Of a stretch of DNA of 64,000 nt, positions 53,822 to 61,827 are shown piece by piece (the stretch's first letter is position 1; each line of letters opens with the position of its first letter). The position numbers and the translations under genes are program-made. Source of the DNA: Streptomyces sp. R21 (GTDB lineage: Bacteria; Actinomycetota; Actinomycetes; Streptomycetales; Streptomycetaceae); contig NZ_CP163435.1 of assembly GCF_041051975.1 (NCBI RefSeq), positions 682,001 to 746,000 of the forward strand. The letters run 5' to 3'. The notes beneath the pieces are model-generated. The model saw only the letters and a list, made by a program, of their open reading frames with translations, did no database searches and had not been told where the DNA came from.

Positions 53822-55132
53822 TCAGTCGGCGAGCTTCAGCCCGCGCTCCTTGATGCCGGACTCGGCCTTCTGCTGACCGGCCTCGACGCCCGCGGTGAAG
53901 CCCGACTTGGCCGCCTCGTCCTGGATCGCGGTGTAGACGTCCATCTGGTCGGGGCCCCAGGTCCAGCCGGGGACGATCGTGTCGACCTGCTCGGAGGCGA
54001 GCTTGTAGAGGTCCTGGCTCCCGTTCAGGTAGGAGGTGTCGAACTTGGCCGCGGCGACCGCACGCATCTCCGGGTTGGCGGGCAGGGCGCTGCTGGGCGA
54101 CTCCAGGTCGGCGAGGCGGGCCTCGACGCCGGCCTTGTCCGTGGTGACCCACTTGATGAACTCGGCGGCCGCCTCGGCGTGGTTGCTGCCCTTGAGGACG
54201 CCGTAGGAGGTGCCGCCGTAGTTGCCGCTGGCGGCGGTGCCCCAGTTCGGCATGGGGGCGGCGGCCCACTTGCCCTTGAGGTCGGGCATGGCGGTCTTCA
54301 TACCGCCGGCGGACCAGGAGGCGCCGAGGAAGGAGAGCGTCTTGCCGGAGGCGCGGGCCTTGGTCTCCTCGGGGCTGTAGCCCGTGAATGACTGCACGAG
54401 GCCGTCCTTGACCAGACCGTCCCAGTAGGCGGTGACCTTCTTGGTCGCGGCGTCGTCGACGCCGGGCTTCCAGGCGTCGCCCTCGGTGGCGAACCACTTG
54501 CCGCCCGCCTGCCAGGAGAGGGCGGCGAGCAGCGCCGGGTCGGACTTCGGCATGGAGGCCAGGCGGACGTTCTTGTCCTTCTTCTTGACCTTCTCCGCGG
54601 CGGTCTTGAACTCGTCCCAGGTCTTGGGGACTTCGATGCCGTACTTCTTGAACAGGTCGGTGCGGTAGTAGTAGAGCTGCGGCGCGGCGTCGTAGGGGAC
54701 GGTCCAGGTCCTGCCGCCGAAGGTGACCAGGTCCTGGAGGGGCTTCGGGAACTTCGACTTGACCGTCTCACCGGCGTACTTGGTCAGATCGATCAGGTTT
54801 CCCTGGCTCGCGAACTCCGGGACCATCTGGTACTCGATGGTCGCGACGTCGGGCGCGTTGCCCGCCTTCACCGCGTTGGCCAGTTTGCTGTAGCCGTCGG
54901 TCGAACTCGGGATCTCGGTGAACTTGACCCGGATGTCCTTGTGCGTCTTGTTGAACGCCTCGACCGTCGACTTGGCGCCGAGCGTCCAGCTCCAGTAGTC
55001 GATGGTCACCGGCTTGCCGTCGGAGGCGGCGTCGGCCGAGCCGTCGTCGCCGCCGCACGCGGTGGCGAGCAGGCCCAGGGCTGCGACGGCGGCGGTGGCG
55101 GCTATGCGGAACGAACGTGAAGTGCGCGACAT
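53822..55132 (-). CDS. Extracellular sugar-binding lipoprotein (locus B)
   Basis: 436 residues. The signal sequence ends in the lipobox GLLATAC, giving a lipid-anchored mature protein. SBP_bac_1 fold: VTIDYWSWTLGAKSTVEAFN, APDVATIEYQMVPEFAS, WTVPYDAAPQLYYYRTDLF and PGWTWGPDQMDVYT. It feeds the two permeases downstream. The promoter region upstream contains a TGAGCG-N-GCGATC motif shared with the lyase promoter. Confidence 0.92.
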   Translation of the reverse strand: MSRTSRSFRIAATAAVAALGLLATACGGDDGSADAASDGKPVTIDYWSWTLGAKSTVEAFNKTHKDIRVKFTEIPSSTDGYSKLANAVKAGNAPDVATIEYQMVPEFASQGNLIDLTKYAGETVKSKFPKPLQDLVTFGGRTWTVPYDAAPQLYYYRTDLFKKYGIEVPKTWDEFKTAAEKVKKKDKNVRLASMPKSDPALLAALSWQAGGKWFATEGDAWKPGVDDAATKKVTAYWDGLVKDGLVQSFTGYSPEETKARASGKTLSFLGASWSAGGMKTAMPDLKGKWAAAPMPNWGTAASGNYGGTSYGVLKGSNHAEAAAEFIKWVTTDKAGVEARLADLESPSSALPANPEMRAVAAAKFDTSYLNGSQDLYKLASEQVDTIVPGWTWGPDQMDVYTAIQDEAAKSGFTAGVEAGQQKAESGIKERGLKLAD

Positions 55133-55233
55133 GCACGGCTCCTACGAGACCTCGAACGGGGAGAGGTGGATGCAGGACATCTTTTGTGCGCGCACGATCG
55201 GAGTCAAGAGCATTCGAGCAAGACAATCAAAAC

Positions 55234-55249
55234 GATCGCACAACGCTCA
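55234..55249. promoter_or_regulatory. Regulator-binding motif in the transporter promoter
   Basis: On the minus strand the sequence is TGAGCGTTGTGCGATC, nearly the same as TGAGCGTTTGAGCGATC before the PL8 lyase. It lies about 100 bases upstream of the binding-protein start and overlaps the very end of the regulator coding sequence. Confidence 0.6.
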
Positions 55250-56338
55250 GGAATCGAGCGCTGTGCCACCGCAGGACGAACGGATCCTCAACTCCGGAAG
55301 CAGTTCGAGGTGTTGACGCGGCGCCGAGGCCCGGCCGGCACGGCGTTCCGCCAGCCGCTGGAGCAGCAGCTTCGCGGCCTGCTCCCCCACCGAGCGCGTG
55401 GGCGGGGCGACGGCCGTCAGGGGCACGTCCGCGAGACCGGCGACCTCGTCGTCGTATGCGATGAGCGCCAAGTCGTCCGGCACGCGGATGCCGCACGCCT
55501 GGAGCTTCGGCACGAGCACGATCGCGTCCTCGTCGCTGTGAATGAGCGCGGCGGTCACCCCGCGCCTCCGCACCGCCTCGGTCAGGTAGTCGATGGTCGC
55601 CTCGTAGTCCCCGTGCTCCCGGACCGTCGGAGCGCCTGTGTCGACCTCCAGGCCCAGTGACTGCACCGCCGCGTGGAAGCCGGCGGAAATCTGCGCGGCG
55701 TGCGGGCCCTCCTGGAGCACCGCGGCGATCCGGCGGTGCCCGAGGGACACGAAGTGCCCGACGGCCACCGCGGCGCCGTGCGCCCGGTCCGTGCGCACCC
55801 GGTCGAGCCCCGCCGCGGGGTTCCCGGCCGGCGCCGAGCGCTCGACCAGGACGGTAGGCACCTCGCAGTCGACCAGCCACTTCTCCTGGCCGCCGACGGG
55901 TACGCCGTCGAACCAGCTGGGGGCGACGAGCAGCCCCTCGGCGCCGCCCGCGATCAGGTGTTCCGCCTGCACGGGGTCCTCGGTGTCGACGTACCCGGAC
56001 ATGCCGAGGACGAGGCGGCCGCCGCGGGCGCCGACGGCCTCGCGCGCGCCGCGGACGATGTCCGCGAAGATGTTGCTCGTGGTCGGGACGATCATTCCGA
56101 TCACGATGCCCTCGGCGCTCTGCTGGCGCGGCTCCGGTTCGGCGGCCGGGTCACCCGGCCACACCACCGCGCCGTGCAGTCGGTGCACGCGGCCCTGCGC
56201 GGCGAGCGTCTCCACGTCACGCCTCAGGGTCACTGCGGAGACGCCGAGTTCGGCGGCGAGTTCGGCGACCCGCAGGCTGCCGCGCTCGCGGACGAGTTCT
56301 AGGACCCGCTCATGACGCTGGTCGACGTGCAGTCGCAT
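55247..56338 (-). CDS. DeoR-type HTH / LacI-type ligand domain transcriptional regulator
   Basis: 363 residues from ATG 56338 (GGGGGAG ahead). The DeoR/GntR-like winged helix is at about 3-60 (QRHERVLELVRERG, VAELAAELGVSAVTLRRDVETLAAQG). A LacI/GalR periplasmic-binding-like domain is at 80-363: GIVIGMIVPTTSNIFADIV, FVSLGHRRIAAVLQ, AALIHSDEDAIVL and ALIAYDDEVAGLADVPLTAV. The combination of a DeoR HTH with a LacI sugar sensor is known in actinobacteria. It probably controls the transporter operon and the PL8 lyase, because related motifs recur in all three promoters, including its own. Confidence 0.9.
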   Translation of the reverse strand: MRLHVDQRHERVLELVRERGSLRVAELAAELGVSAVTLRRDVETLAAQGRVHRLHGAVVWPGDPAAEPEPRQQSAEGIVIGMIVPTTSNIFADIVRGAREAVGARGGRLVLGMSGYVDTEDPVQAEHLIAGGAEGLLVAPSWFDGVPVGGQEKWLVDCEVPTVLVERSAPAGNPAAGLDRVRTDRAHGAAVAVGHFVSLGHRRIAAVLQEGPHAAQISAGFHAAVQSLGLEVDTGAPTVREHGDYEATIDYLTEAVRRRGVTAALIHSDEDAIVLVPKLQACGIRVPDDLALIAYDDEVAGLADVPLTAVAPPTRSVGEQAAKLLLQRLAERRAGRASAPRQHLELLPELRIRSSCGGTALDS

Positions 56339-56420
56339 GGGCTCCCCCTGGGGCAAGGCCGGACGGACAAACGACGGGCGAACGCGGAGCGTGATCCCGT
56401 GTGCTCACTGTACGCCCACA

Positions 56421-56455
56421 ATCGTATCGATCGTTTTCGCTCAATACGATCGCTC
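56421..56455. promoter_or_regulatory. Autoregulatory motifs of the DeoR/LacI regulator
   Basis: ATCGTATCGATCG (56421-56433) is the reverse complement of CGATCGATACGAT at the PL8 promoter. CGCTCAATACGATCGCTC (56438-56455) reads GAGCGATCGTATTGAGCG on the other strand and carries the same GAGCG/CGATC elements. Both are in the divergent gap between the regulator and the SpoIIE-type gene. Confidence 0.6.
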
Positions 56456-56573
56456 GCGGGATGCGCCCGGCGCCCGGCTCGCCGCCTATCCCCATAGCCC
56501 GCATCGTGGTCATACAAAGTGAAGAATGGGCATGAGGGGGTAAGACCACCTTCGGGGAGCGGAGAGGGCCTCG

Positions 56574-59036
56574 GTGGGCACGAGCGAGGAACCGGACGTA
56601 CTGGCCGGGCAGCGCTTCGACATGGCGGACGCTGCGCCGGTGCTGCTCGACGCGCAGATGGCGGTGACCAGCTGGACCGCGGATGCCGAGCGGCTGCTCG
56701 GGTATCCGGCCTCCGCGGTCCTGGGCCGGAACGCCGCCGACCTGCTGCTGCCCGAGGACGCGGCCCGGCTCCCCGAGCTGGCCGAGCACTGCCGGGGCAA
56801 CGGCGGATGGGTGGGGCTGCTGTCCGCGCGGCACCGGGCCGGATACCCGATCCGGGTGATGGTGCGCGTCGTGCCGTTCGTGGGCGGCGAGGGCCCGGCC
56901 CGCTGGGTGGTGCTGGTGGGGGACCTGGCAGGCGGCCAGGGCTGGGACATGAGCCGGTCCGTGCTGGAGCGGATGGCCTCGCGGTCACCGGTGGGCATCG
57001 CGATCGTGGACACCGACCTGCGGTTCGTGTGGTCGAACGCCGCTCTGGAGCAGTTCGGCGGCGGTCCCGCACCGCAGCGGCTGGGACGCAGACTCGCCGA
57101 CGTCCAGCCGGGTCTGGACGCGGAGACCCTCGAGGAGCAGATGCGCCGCGTGCTGGAGACCGGCGAGCCGGTGATCGGCTACGAACACGTGGGCCGCATA
57201 CGGTCGGCGCCGCACCGCGAGACGGCGCACACCATGTCGTTCATCCGGCTGGAGGACGATCACGGCCACCCGATCGGCGTGTACTACACGGTCCAGGACG
57301 TCACCGAGCGCTACCGCGCCCGTCAGCGGCTCGCCCTGCTGGACCGGGCCGGCGAGCACATCGGCCGCAGCCTGGACGTGATGCAGACCGCGCAGGAGCT
57401 CGCCGACGTCGCCGTGCCGGGCCTGGCCGACTTCGTGACCGTGGATCTGCTGGAGTCCGTGCTCAGGGGCGCCGAGCCGCCGTCCGGTCCACTCGGCGAC
57501 ACGGAGACCGTGCCGCTGCGGCGCGCGGGGCACCGGTCGGTGCGGGACGGCGTCCCCGAGGCCGTCGTGGGGATCGGTGACGTGGCGGCGTATCTCGCCG
57601 GGTCGCCGCCGATCCGCTCGCTGGCCGCCGGCGCCTCCTGGCGCGAGGAGCGGCTGGACCCGCTGGCCAAGGAGTGGGCCACCGGCCTGCCCGGAGGCAG
57701 AGCCTCCTCGTTCCTGGACCTCGGGCTGCACAGCGTGATGATCGTGCCGATCCCCGCCCGCGGCACCACGCTGGGCGTCACCACGTTCTTCCGGCGCGAC
57801 CGCCAGGACCCCTTCGACGAGGACGACCTCAACCTCGCCGAGGAACTCGTGCGGCGGGCGGCGCTGTGCGTGGACAACGCCCGCCGCTACACCCGCGAGC
57901 GCGACGCGGCCCTCGTCCTGCAGCGCAACCTGCTCCCGCACGGCTTCCCCGAGCTGGGCGCGGTGGAGGTCGCCGCCTGCTATCGGCCCGCCGACGAGCT
58001 GACGGGGCTGGCCGGCGACTGGTTCGACGTCATTCCCCTGTCGGGCGCGCGCGTGGCCCTGGTGGTGGGCGAGGTGGCCGGTCATGGCATCGACGGCGCC
58101 GCTGCCATGGGGCGCCTGCGCGCCGCGGTGCAGACCCTCGCCGACCTCGACCTGCCGCCCGAGGAGGTACTCGCCCATCTCGATGACCTGGTCAGCCGCA
58201 CGGCCAGGGAGGAGGGAGCCGGGGCGGACGCCCGCACCAGCGGCATGCAGGCGATGGGGGCGAGTTGTCTCTACGTGGTCTACGACCCGGTCAGCGGGCG
58301 GTGCACGATGGCCGGTGCGGGCCATCCCGCGCCCGCCGTCGTCGAACCCGACGGCACCGTCACGTTCGCCGAGGTCCCGCCCGGACCGGCGCTCGGCGTG
58401 GGCGGGATGCCCTTCGAGGCGCTCGAACTGACCCTGGCGGAAGGCAGCGTGCTCGCGCTGCACACCGACGGCCTCATCGCCACACCCCGTACCGGACGCG
58501 ACCCGGAGGCGGGCCGGGAGCGGTTGCGCCGGGCGCTGGAGGCACACGGACAGCCGCTGGACGGGCTGTGCCGCACCATCGTGGACGACCTGGTGCCGAG
58601 GCGGCCGTACGACGATGTGGCGCTGCTGATGGCACGCACCCGCCGGCTCGGCGCCGAGCGGGTGGCGACCTGGGAGCTGCCACCCGACCCGGCCGTCGTG
58701 GCCGAGGCCCGGAAGTCGGCCACTCGGCAGCTGAGCGACTGGGGACTGGACGACCTCGCCTTCACCACCGAGCTGGTCGTGAGCGAGCTCGTCACCAACG
58801 CCATCCGGCACGCCGGCGGCCCGATCCGGCTGCGGCTGATCGCCGAACAGGCCCTGATCTGCGAGGTCTTCGACGGCGGCGCCAGCGCCCCGCACCTACG
58901 GCATCCGAAGACGACGGACGAGGGCGGCCGCGGCCTGCTCCTGATCTCCCAGTTCACCCAGCGCTGGGGCACCCGCTACACGTCCGACGGGAAGATCATC
59001 TGGGCCGAGCAGTCCCTCACCGACCCTCCGATGTGA
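56574..59036 (+). CDS. PAS-PAS-GAF-SpoIIE phosphatase-HATPase multidomain regulator
   Basis: 820 residues from GTG 56574. PAS1 (about 18-130; DAQMAVTSWTADAERLLGYPA), PAS2 (about 135-250; GIAIVDTDLRFVWSNAALEQFGG), GAF (about 255-440), PP2C-type SpoIIE phosphatase (about 465-680; GDWFDVIPL, GEVAGHGIDGAAAM, MAGAGHPAP, LHTDGL), and a RsbW-like histidine-kinase ATPase (about 690-815; VVSELVTNAIRHAGG, DEGGRGLLL). It likely controls anti-sigma-factor/antagonist phosphorylation in response to redox or small molecules. The usual Asp in the GDV-x-GHG metal motif is Glu here. It has no membrane segment. Confidence 0.9.
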   Translation: MGTSEEPDVLAGQRFDMADAAPVLLDAQMAVTSWTADAERLLGYPASAVLGRNAADLLLPEDAARLPELAEHCRGNGGWVGLLSARHRAGYPIRVMVRVVPFVGGEGPARWVVLVGDLAGGQGWDMSRSVLERMASRSPVGIAIVDTDLRFVWSNAALEQFGGGPAPQRLGRRLADVQPGLDAETLEEQMRRVLETGEPVIGYEHVGRIRSAPHRETAHTMSFIRLEDDHGHPIGVYYTVQDVTERYRARQRLALLDRAGEHIGRSLDVMQTAQELADVAVPGLADFVTVDLLESVLRGAEPPSGPLGDTETVPLRRAGHRSVRDGVPEAVVGIGDVAAYLAGSPPIRSLAAGASWREERLDPLAKEWATGLPGGRASSFLDLGLHSVMIVPIPARGTTLGVTTFFRRDRQDPFDEDDLNLAEELVRRAALCVDNARRYTRERDAALVLQRNLLPHGFPELGAVEVAACYRPADELTGLAGDWFDVIPLSGARVALVVGEVAGHGIDGAAAMGRLRAAVQTLADLDLPPEEVLAHLDDLVSRTAREEGAGADARTSGMQAMGASCLYVVYDPVSGRCTMAGAGHPAPAVVEPDGTVTFAEVPPGPALGVGGMPFEALELTLAEGSVLALHTDGLIATPRTGRDPEAGRERLRRALEAHGQPLDGLCRTIVDDLVPRRPYDDVALLMARTRRLGAERVATWELPPDPAVVAEARKSATRQLSDWGLDDLAFTTELVVSELVTNAIRHAGGPIRLRLIAEQALICEVFDGGASAPHLRHPKTTDEGGRGLLLISQFTQRWGTRYTSDGKIIWAEQSLTDPPM

Positions 59037-59052
59037 TGCGCCTCTTTACGTA

Positions 59053-59088
59053 GGGCACTCAGTTCCCTCAAATGTGCGCACTGAGTGC
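59053..59088. promoter_or_regulatory. Paired TetR operators upstream of tetR
   Basis: GGGCACTCAGTTCCC (59053-59067) and GCACTGAGTGC (59078-59088) are dyads of the same 5-bp core with centres 23 bp apart. The second overlaps the expected -35 region of a TAGGTT (59108-59113) promoter, whose +1 would be at the ATG. Confidence 0.75.
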
Positions 59089-59120
59089 CGCCCTTTCCGC
59101 TCGGTGCTAGGTTCCCGTCC

Positions 59121-59846
59121 ATGAGCGAGGAACCCCGGCGCCGCGACAACGCCGACGCGACGACCGTGAAGCCGCCCATGCGGGACGCCCTGGTCGCGGC
59201 GGCCTTCCAGCTCTTCCTGGAGCGCGGCTACGAGCAGACCACGGTCGACGACATCGTGACGCTCGCCGGGGTCGGGCGGCGGTCGTTCTTCCGCTACTTC
59301 CCGTCCAAGGAGGACGTGGTCTTCCCCGACCACGAGCGGTGTCTGGCCGACATGACGGCGTTCCTCGGCGACGGCACCGACGAGGACGATCCGGTGCAGC
59401 GGGTCTCGGACGCGGCGCGCCTCGTGCTGCGCATGTACGCCGAGAACCCGACGTTCTCCGTCCAGCGCTACCGGCTCACCAAGAAGGTCCCCGGCCTGCG
59501 CGCGTACGAGCTGTCGGTCGTCTGGCGCTACGAGCGCGCCCTCGCCGGATACCTGCGCGAGCGCTACGCGGGCCGGCGCGACGGCAGCCTGCGGGCCGAC
59601 GTCGTCGCCGCGGCCGTGGTCGCCGCGCACAACAACGCCCTGCGTTCCTGGCTGCGTTCGGACGGTCACGCGGACGCGACCGCCTCCGTCGACCACGCGC
59701 TCGGTTATGTGCGGACGGCCTTCGGCGGTGCCCCCGACGGCGGTACGACCGAGGAGGCCGAGGACGTGGTGGTCGTCATCTCCCGGCGTGGGGCACCGAT
59801 GTGGCGGGTCGTCCAGGAGATCGAGTCGACCCTCGGGCAGGACTGA
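59121..59846 (+). CDS. TetR family regulator
   Basis: 241 residues from ATG 59121; the ATG lies 7 bases after TAGGTT, so the mRNA is probably leaderless. The helix-turn-helix (about 22-66) is ALVAAAFQLFLERGYEQTT then DIVTLAGVGRRSFFRYFPSKED. The C-terminal domain has the all-alpha TetR_C fold. Paired operators on both sides (59053-59088 and 59872-59908) and a distant copy at 42441 imply it controls itself, the following Zn-ribbon/OB-fold gene and the alpha/beta hydrolase. The ligand may be an acyl-CoA, as in related FadR-like TetR proteins; that is an inference from the neighbouring DUF35 gene. Confidence 0.9.
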   Translation: MSEEPRRRDNADATTVKPPMRDALVAAAFQLFLERGYEQTTVDDIVTLAGVGRRSFFRYFPSKEDVVFPDHERCLADMTAFLGDGTDEDDPVQRVSDAARLVLRMYAENPTFSVQRYRLTKKVPGLRAYELSVVWRYERALAGYLRERYAGRRDGSLRADVVAAAVVAAHNNALRSWLRSDGHADATASVDHALGYVRTAFGGAPDGGTTEEAEDVVVVISRRGAPMWRVVQEIESTLGQD

Positions 59847-59871
59847 GCGCACACCGCATCTCCCCATTCCA

Positions 59872-59908
59872 GGGAACTGAGTGCCTTTACGAGTGGCACT
59901 CAGTGCCA
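59872..59908. promoter_or_regulatory. Second pair of TetR operators
   Basis: GGGAACTGAGTGCC (59872-59885) and the perfect 15-bp palindrome TGGCACTCAGTGCCA (59894-59908), with centres 22 bp apart. TTTACG (59886) and CATACT (59907) could form the promoter of the following gene. The arrangement mirrors that upstream of tetR. Confidence 0.8.
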
Positions 59909-59980
59909 TACTCTGGGCTCGTGCGCGGCGATCCGAGCGCATCCGCATCAGATTCCGGCCGAGCGCAGGGAGATGACATC

Positions 59981-60472
59981 GTGTACCACCCAGGTATCGC
60001 CCTTCATCCGGGCGTCGGCACCGTTTCGGCTCTGGCAAGCCGTCCGGGCCTCGGCACCGCTCCGGTCGCCGGATCCCCGCCGGGAGCCGGGCCCTCCACG
60101 GACGTCCTCGACGCCCCCTGCGTCCCCGGGGAGCGCACGGACATTCTTCTCTTCCAGCGGTGCCACTGGTGCGGCACCGCGATGTACCACCGCCTGCTCT
60201 GTCCCGTCTGCGCGGGCAGCGACCTGCGGACCGAGGCGAGCGAGGGGGCGGGCATCATCCGCCACTCCACCGTCGTCCACCGCAACACCCCGGCGGCCCG
60301 CAACGTCTCCCTCATCGAGATGACGGAGGGCTTCACCGTCCGGGGCCGGGTCATGGGCCCTGCCGCCACCATCCACAGCGGGGACCGTGTCCGCCTCTCC
60401 ACCGCCCAGGACCCGGTGCGCCGCGAGCCGGTTTTCCAACTGGTCGACAGCCTTTACCAGAGCTGGGCCTGA
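59981..60472 (+). CDS. Zn-ribbon/OB-fold (DUF35-like) protein
   Basis: About 163 residues from GTG 59981 (AGGGAG about nine bases ahead). The N-terminal 50 residues are flexible. The rubredoxin-like zinc ribbon has Cys at CHWC and CPVC (C-x2-C-x10-C-x2-C). The OB-fold domain follows (FTVRGRVMGPAATIHSGDRVRL). DUF35 proteins are acyl-CoA-binding partners of thiolases and ketosteroid enzymes and deliver or channel acyl-CoA. It is controlled by the upstream TetR operators. No thiolase is adjacent, so the partner enzyme is elsewhere. Confidence 0.82.
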   Translation: MYHPGIALHPGVGTVSALASRPGLGTAPVAGSPPGAGPSTDVLDAPCVPGERTDILLFQRCHWCGTAMYHRLLCPVCAGSDLRTEASEGAGIIRHSTVVHRNTPAARNVSLIEMTEGFTVRGRVMGPAATIHSGDRVRLSTAQDPVRREPVFQLVDSLYQSWA

Positions 60473-60493
60473 AGCAGCCTGTGCCGAACGGTC

Positions 60494-61174
60494 CTAGTCG
60501 CGCTCCAGGGCCGTACAGACGCAGACCCTGTTGCCGTCGGGGTCGGCGAGCACGGTGAACGCCGGTGCTTCGGAATCGTCGACCACGACACCACCGGCGG
60601 CGACGGCGGCCGCGATGCGCTCGTCGGCGATCTCCGGGGCCAGCCACAGGTCGATGTGCCAGCGCTGGCGCGGGGTTTCGTGGGCGTCGGTGCGCTGGAA
60701 CCACACGGCGGGCACCCGGTTCGTCGGGTCGAGGACATCGAGGGCAGCGTCACCTCGCTTGCGGCTGGGGCCCCCGGTGAGCAGCGCGGACCAGAACGGC
60801 GCCACCGCTGTGTCGCTGACGGTGTCGAGCGCGAGTTCCAGCTGCGCCACTTCGCCGGGCACTGCGGTCAGGTGGTGCTCGTGGGCCAGGCCGGTGATGG
60901 TCCGGGCCAGTCGGACGTCGGCCGCCGTGACCCACCGTCCGCCGGTCTCGGCGTCGACTGTGTACAGGGCCACGTCGACGAACCCGCTTCCGAGCCGGAT
61001 CTCCGGCTCCTGTCCGGCGGCGACTGCCGCCTCGGCGACCGCCGACACGAACGCGGCTCCCCCGACGAGGTCGGCGACACGGTAACGGGCCACGAGCGGC
61101 TGCGCGAGCTTGCGCCAGTCGCCGAGTCCGGCATCGATCGCGCCGAGAATGTCCGGGGTACTGAGTCTCTTCAT
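60494..61174 (-). CDS. PCD (pterin dehydratase-like)/VOC fusion protein
   Basis: 226 residues from ATG 61174. Residues 1-105 resemble pterin-4a-carbinolamine dehydratase: WRKLAQPLVARYRVADL, AVAEAAVAAGQEPEIRL, ADVRLARTITGLAHEHHL. The catalytic HHPE is changed to QEPE here. Residues of about 110-226 are a VOC/glyoxalase domain (VPAVWFQRTD, ERIAAAVAAGGVVVDDS, TVLADPDGNRVCVCT). The combination is known in actinobacteria, but the catalytic His loss suggests a binding role. It converges with the DUF35 gene 21 bp away. Confidence 0.82.
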   Translation of the reverse strand: MKRLSTPDILGAIDAGLGDWRKLAQPLVARYRVADLVGGAAFVSAVAEAAVAAGQEPEIRLGSGFVDVALYTVDAETGGRWVTAADVRLARTITGLAHEHHLTAVPGEVAQLELALDTVSDTAVAPFWSALLTGGPSRKRGDAALDVLDPTNRVPAVWFQRTDAHETPRQRWHIDLWLAPEIADERIAAAVAAGGVVVDDSEAPAFTVLADPDGNRVCVCTALERD

Positions 61175-61245
61175 GCTCCGATGATCCCCATGGGCCGCGC
61201 GCCGATCCAGCGATCGGCACTCGCCGCGGCGAGGTTGCCTTCCGC

Positions 61246-61713
61246 TTACTCGACCACTGCTCCGTGGCGAAGCAGTGGAGTGCGTTCTTCGTCGGCAGAA
61301 GGGGACGGCGCGTGACATTCATGGGCGCCGCCGCCTTGGTCGACAAGGTCCTCGTACACCCCGACCTTGAACCGGATCAGGTCCAGGGACTCGGTGAGCC
61401 TGCCGATCTGGGTGGTGACGCGCGCTTGGTGCTCACGCATGAGCGTGAGTCGCTCTTCCTCGTTGCCGGCGCCTTCTCTGACGAGATCCGCGTATCGGCT
61501 GAGCGCGGGCAGCGGCATGCCTGAGGCGCGGAGAATGATGCAGACGGTGAGCCAGTCGACGTCATCCTGACTGTAGGTGCGGCGCCCGCCCGGTCCGCGC
61601 CGCACCGGATTGACGAAGAGGCCCTCGCGCTCGTAGAAGCGCAGCGCGTGAACGCTCAAGCCGGTGCGTTCAGCGACCTGTCCGATGCTCAGACTCGCCG
61701 TGATGTCAGCCAT
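61246..61713 (-). CDS. MerR family transcriptional regulator
   Basis: 155 residues from ATG 61713 (MADITASLSIGQVAERTGLS). The winged helix (about 8-75) contains SVHALRFYEREGLFVNPVRRG and TYSQDDVDWLTVCIILRASGM; the dimerisation coiled coil is at about 85-125 (ERLTLMREHQARVTTQIGRL). No cysteine cluster is seen, so it senses something other than metal. It is divergent from an aldo/keto reductase, and the shared promoter has the MerR-type 19-bp spacer and dyad. Confidence 0.9.
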   Translation of the reverse strand: MADITASLSIGQVAERTGLSVHALRFYEREGLFVNPVRRGPGGRRTYSQDDVDWLTVCIILRASGMPLPALSRYADLVREGAGNEEERLTLMREHQARVTTQIGRLTESLDLIRFKVGVYEDLVDQGGGAHECHAPSPSADEERTPLLRHGAVVE

Positions 61714-61733
61714 AGCAAGCAGCGTAACGGGGG

Positions 61734-61764
61734 TTGATCTAGAGCCGGGTCTAGGTCCTAGGGT
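61734..61764 (+). promoter_or_regulatory. MerR-type promoter of the aldo/keto reductase
   Basis: TTGATC (61734-61739) and TAGGGT (61759-61764) are separated by 19 bp, the long spacer typical of MerR-activated promoters. The dyad CTAGA-N6-TCTAG (61739-61754) lies within the spacer. The regulator is encoded divergently. Confidence 0.75.
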
Positions 61765-61827
61765 CCCTCGTGCGACCGGCTCTTCTGTCGCTCTACGTAC
61801 TGGGTTGAACTGGTAAGGGGCATCACC

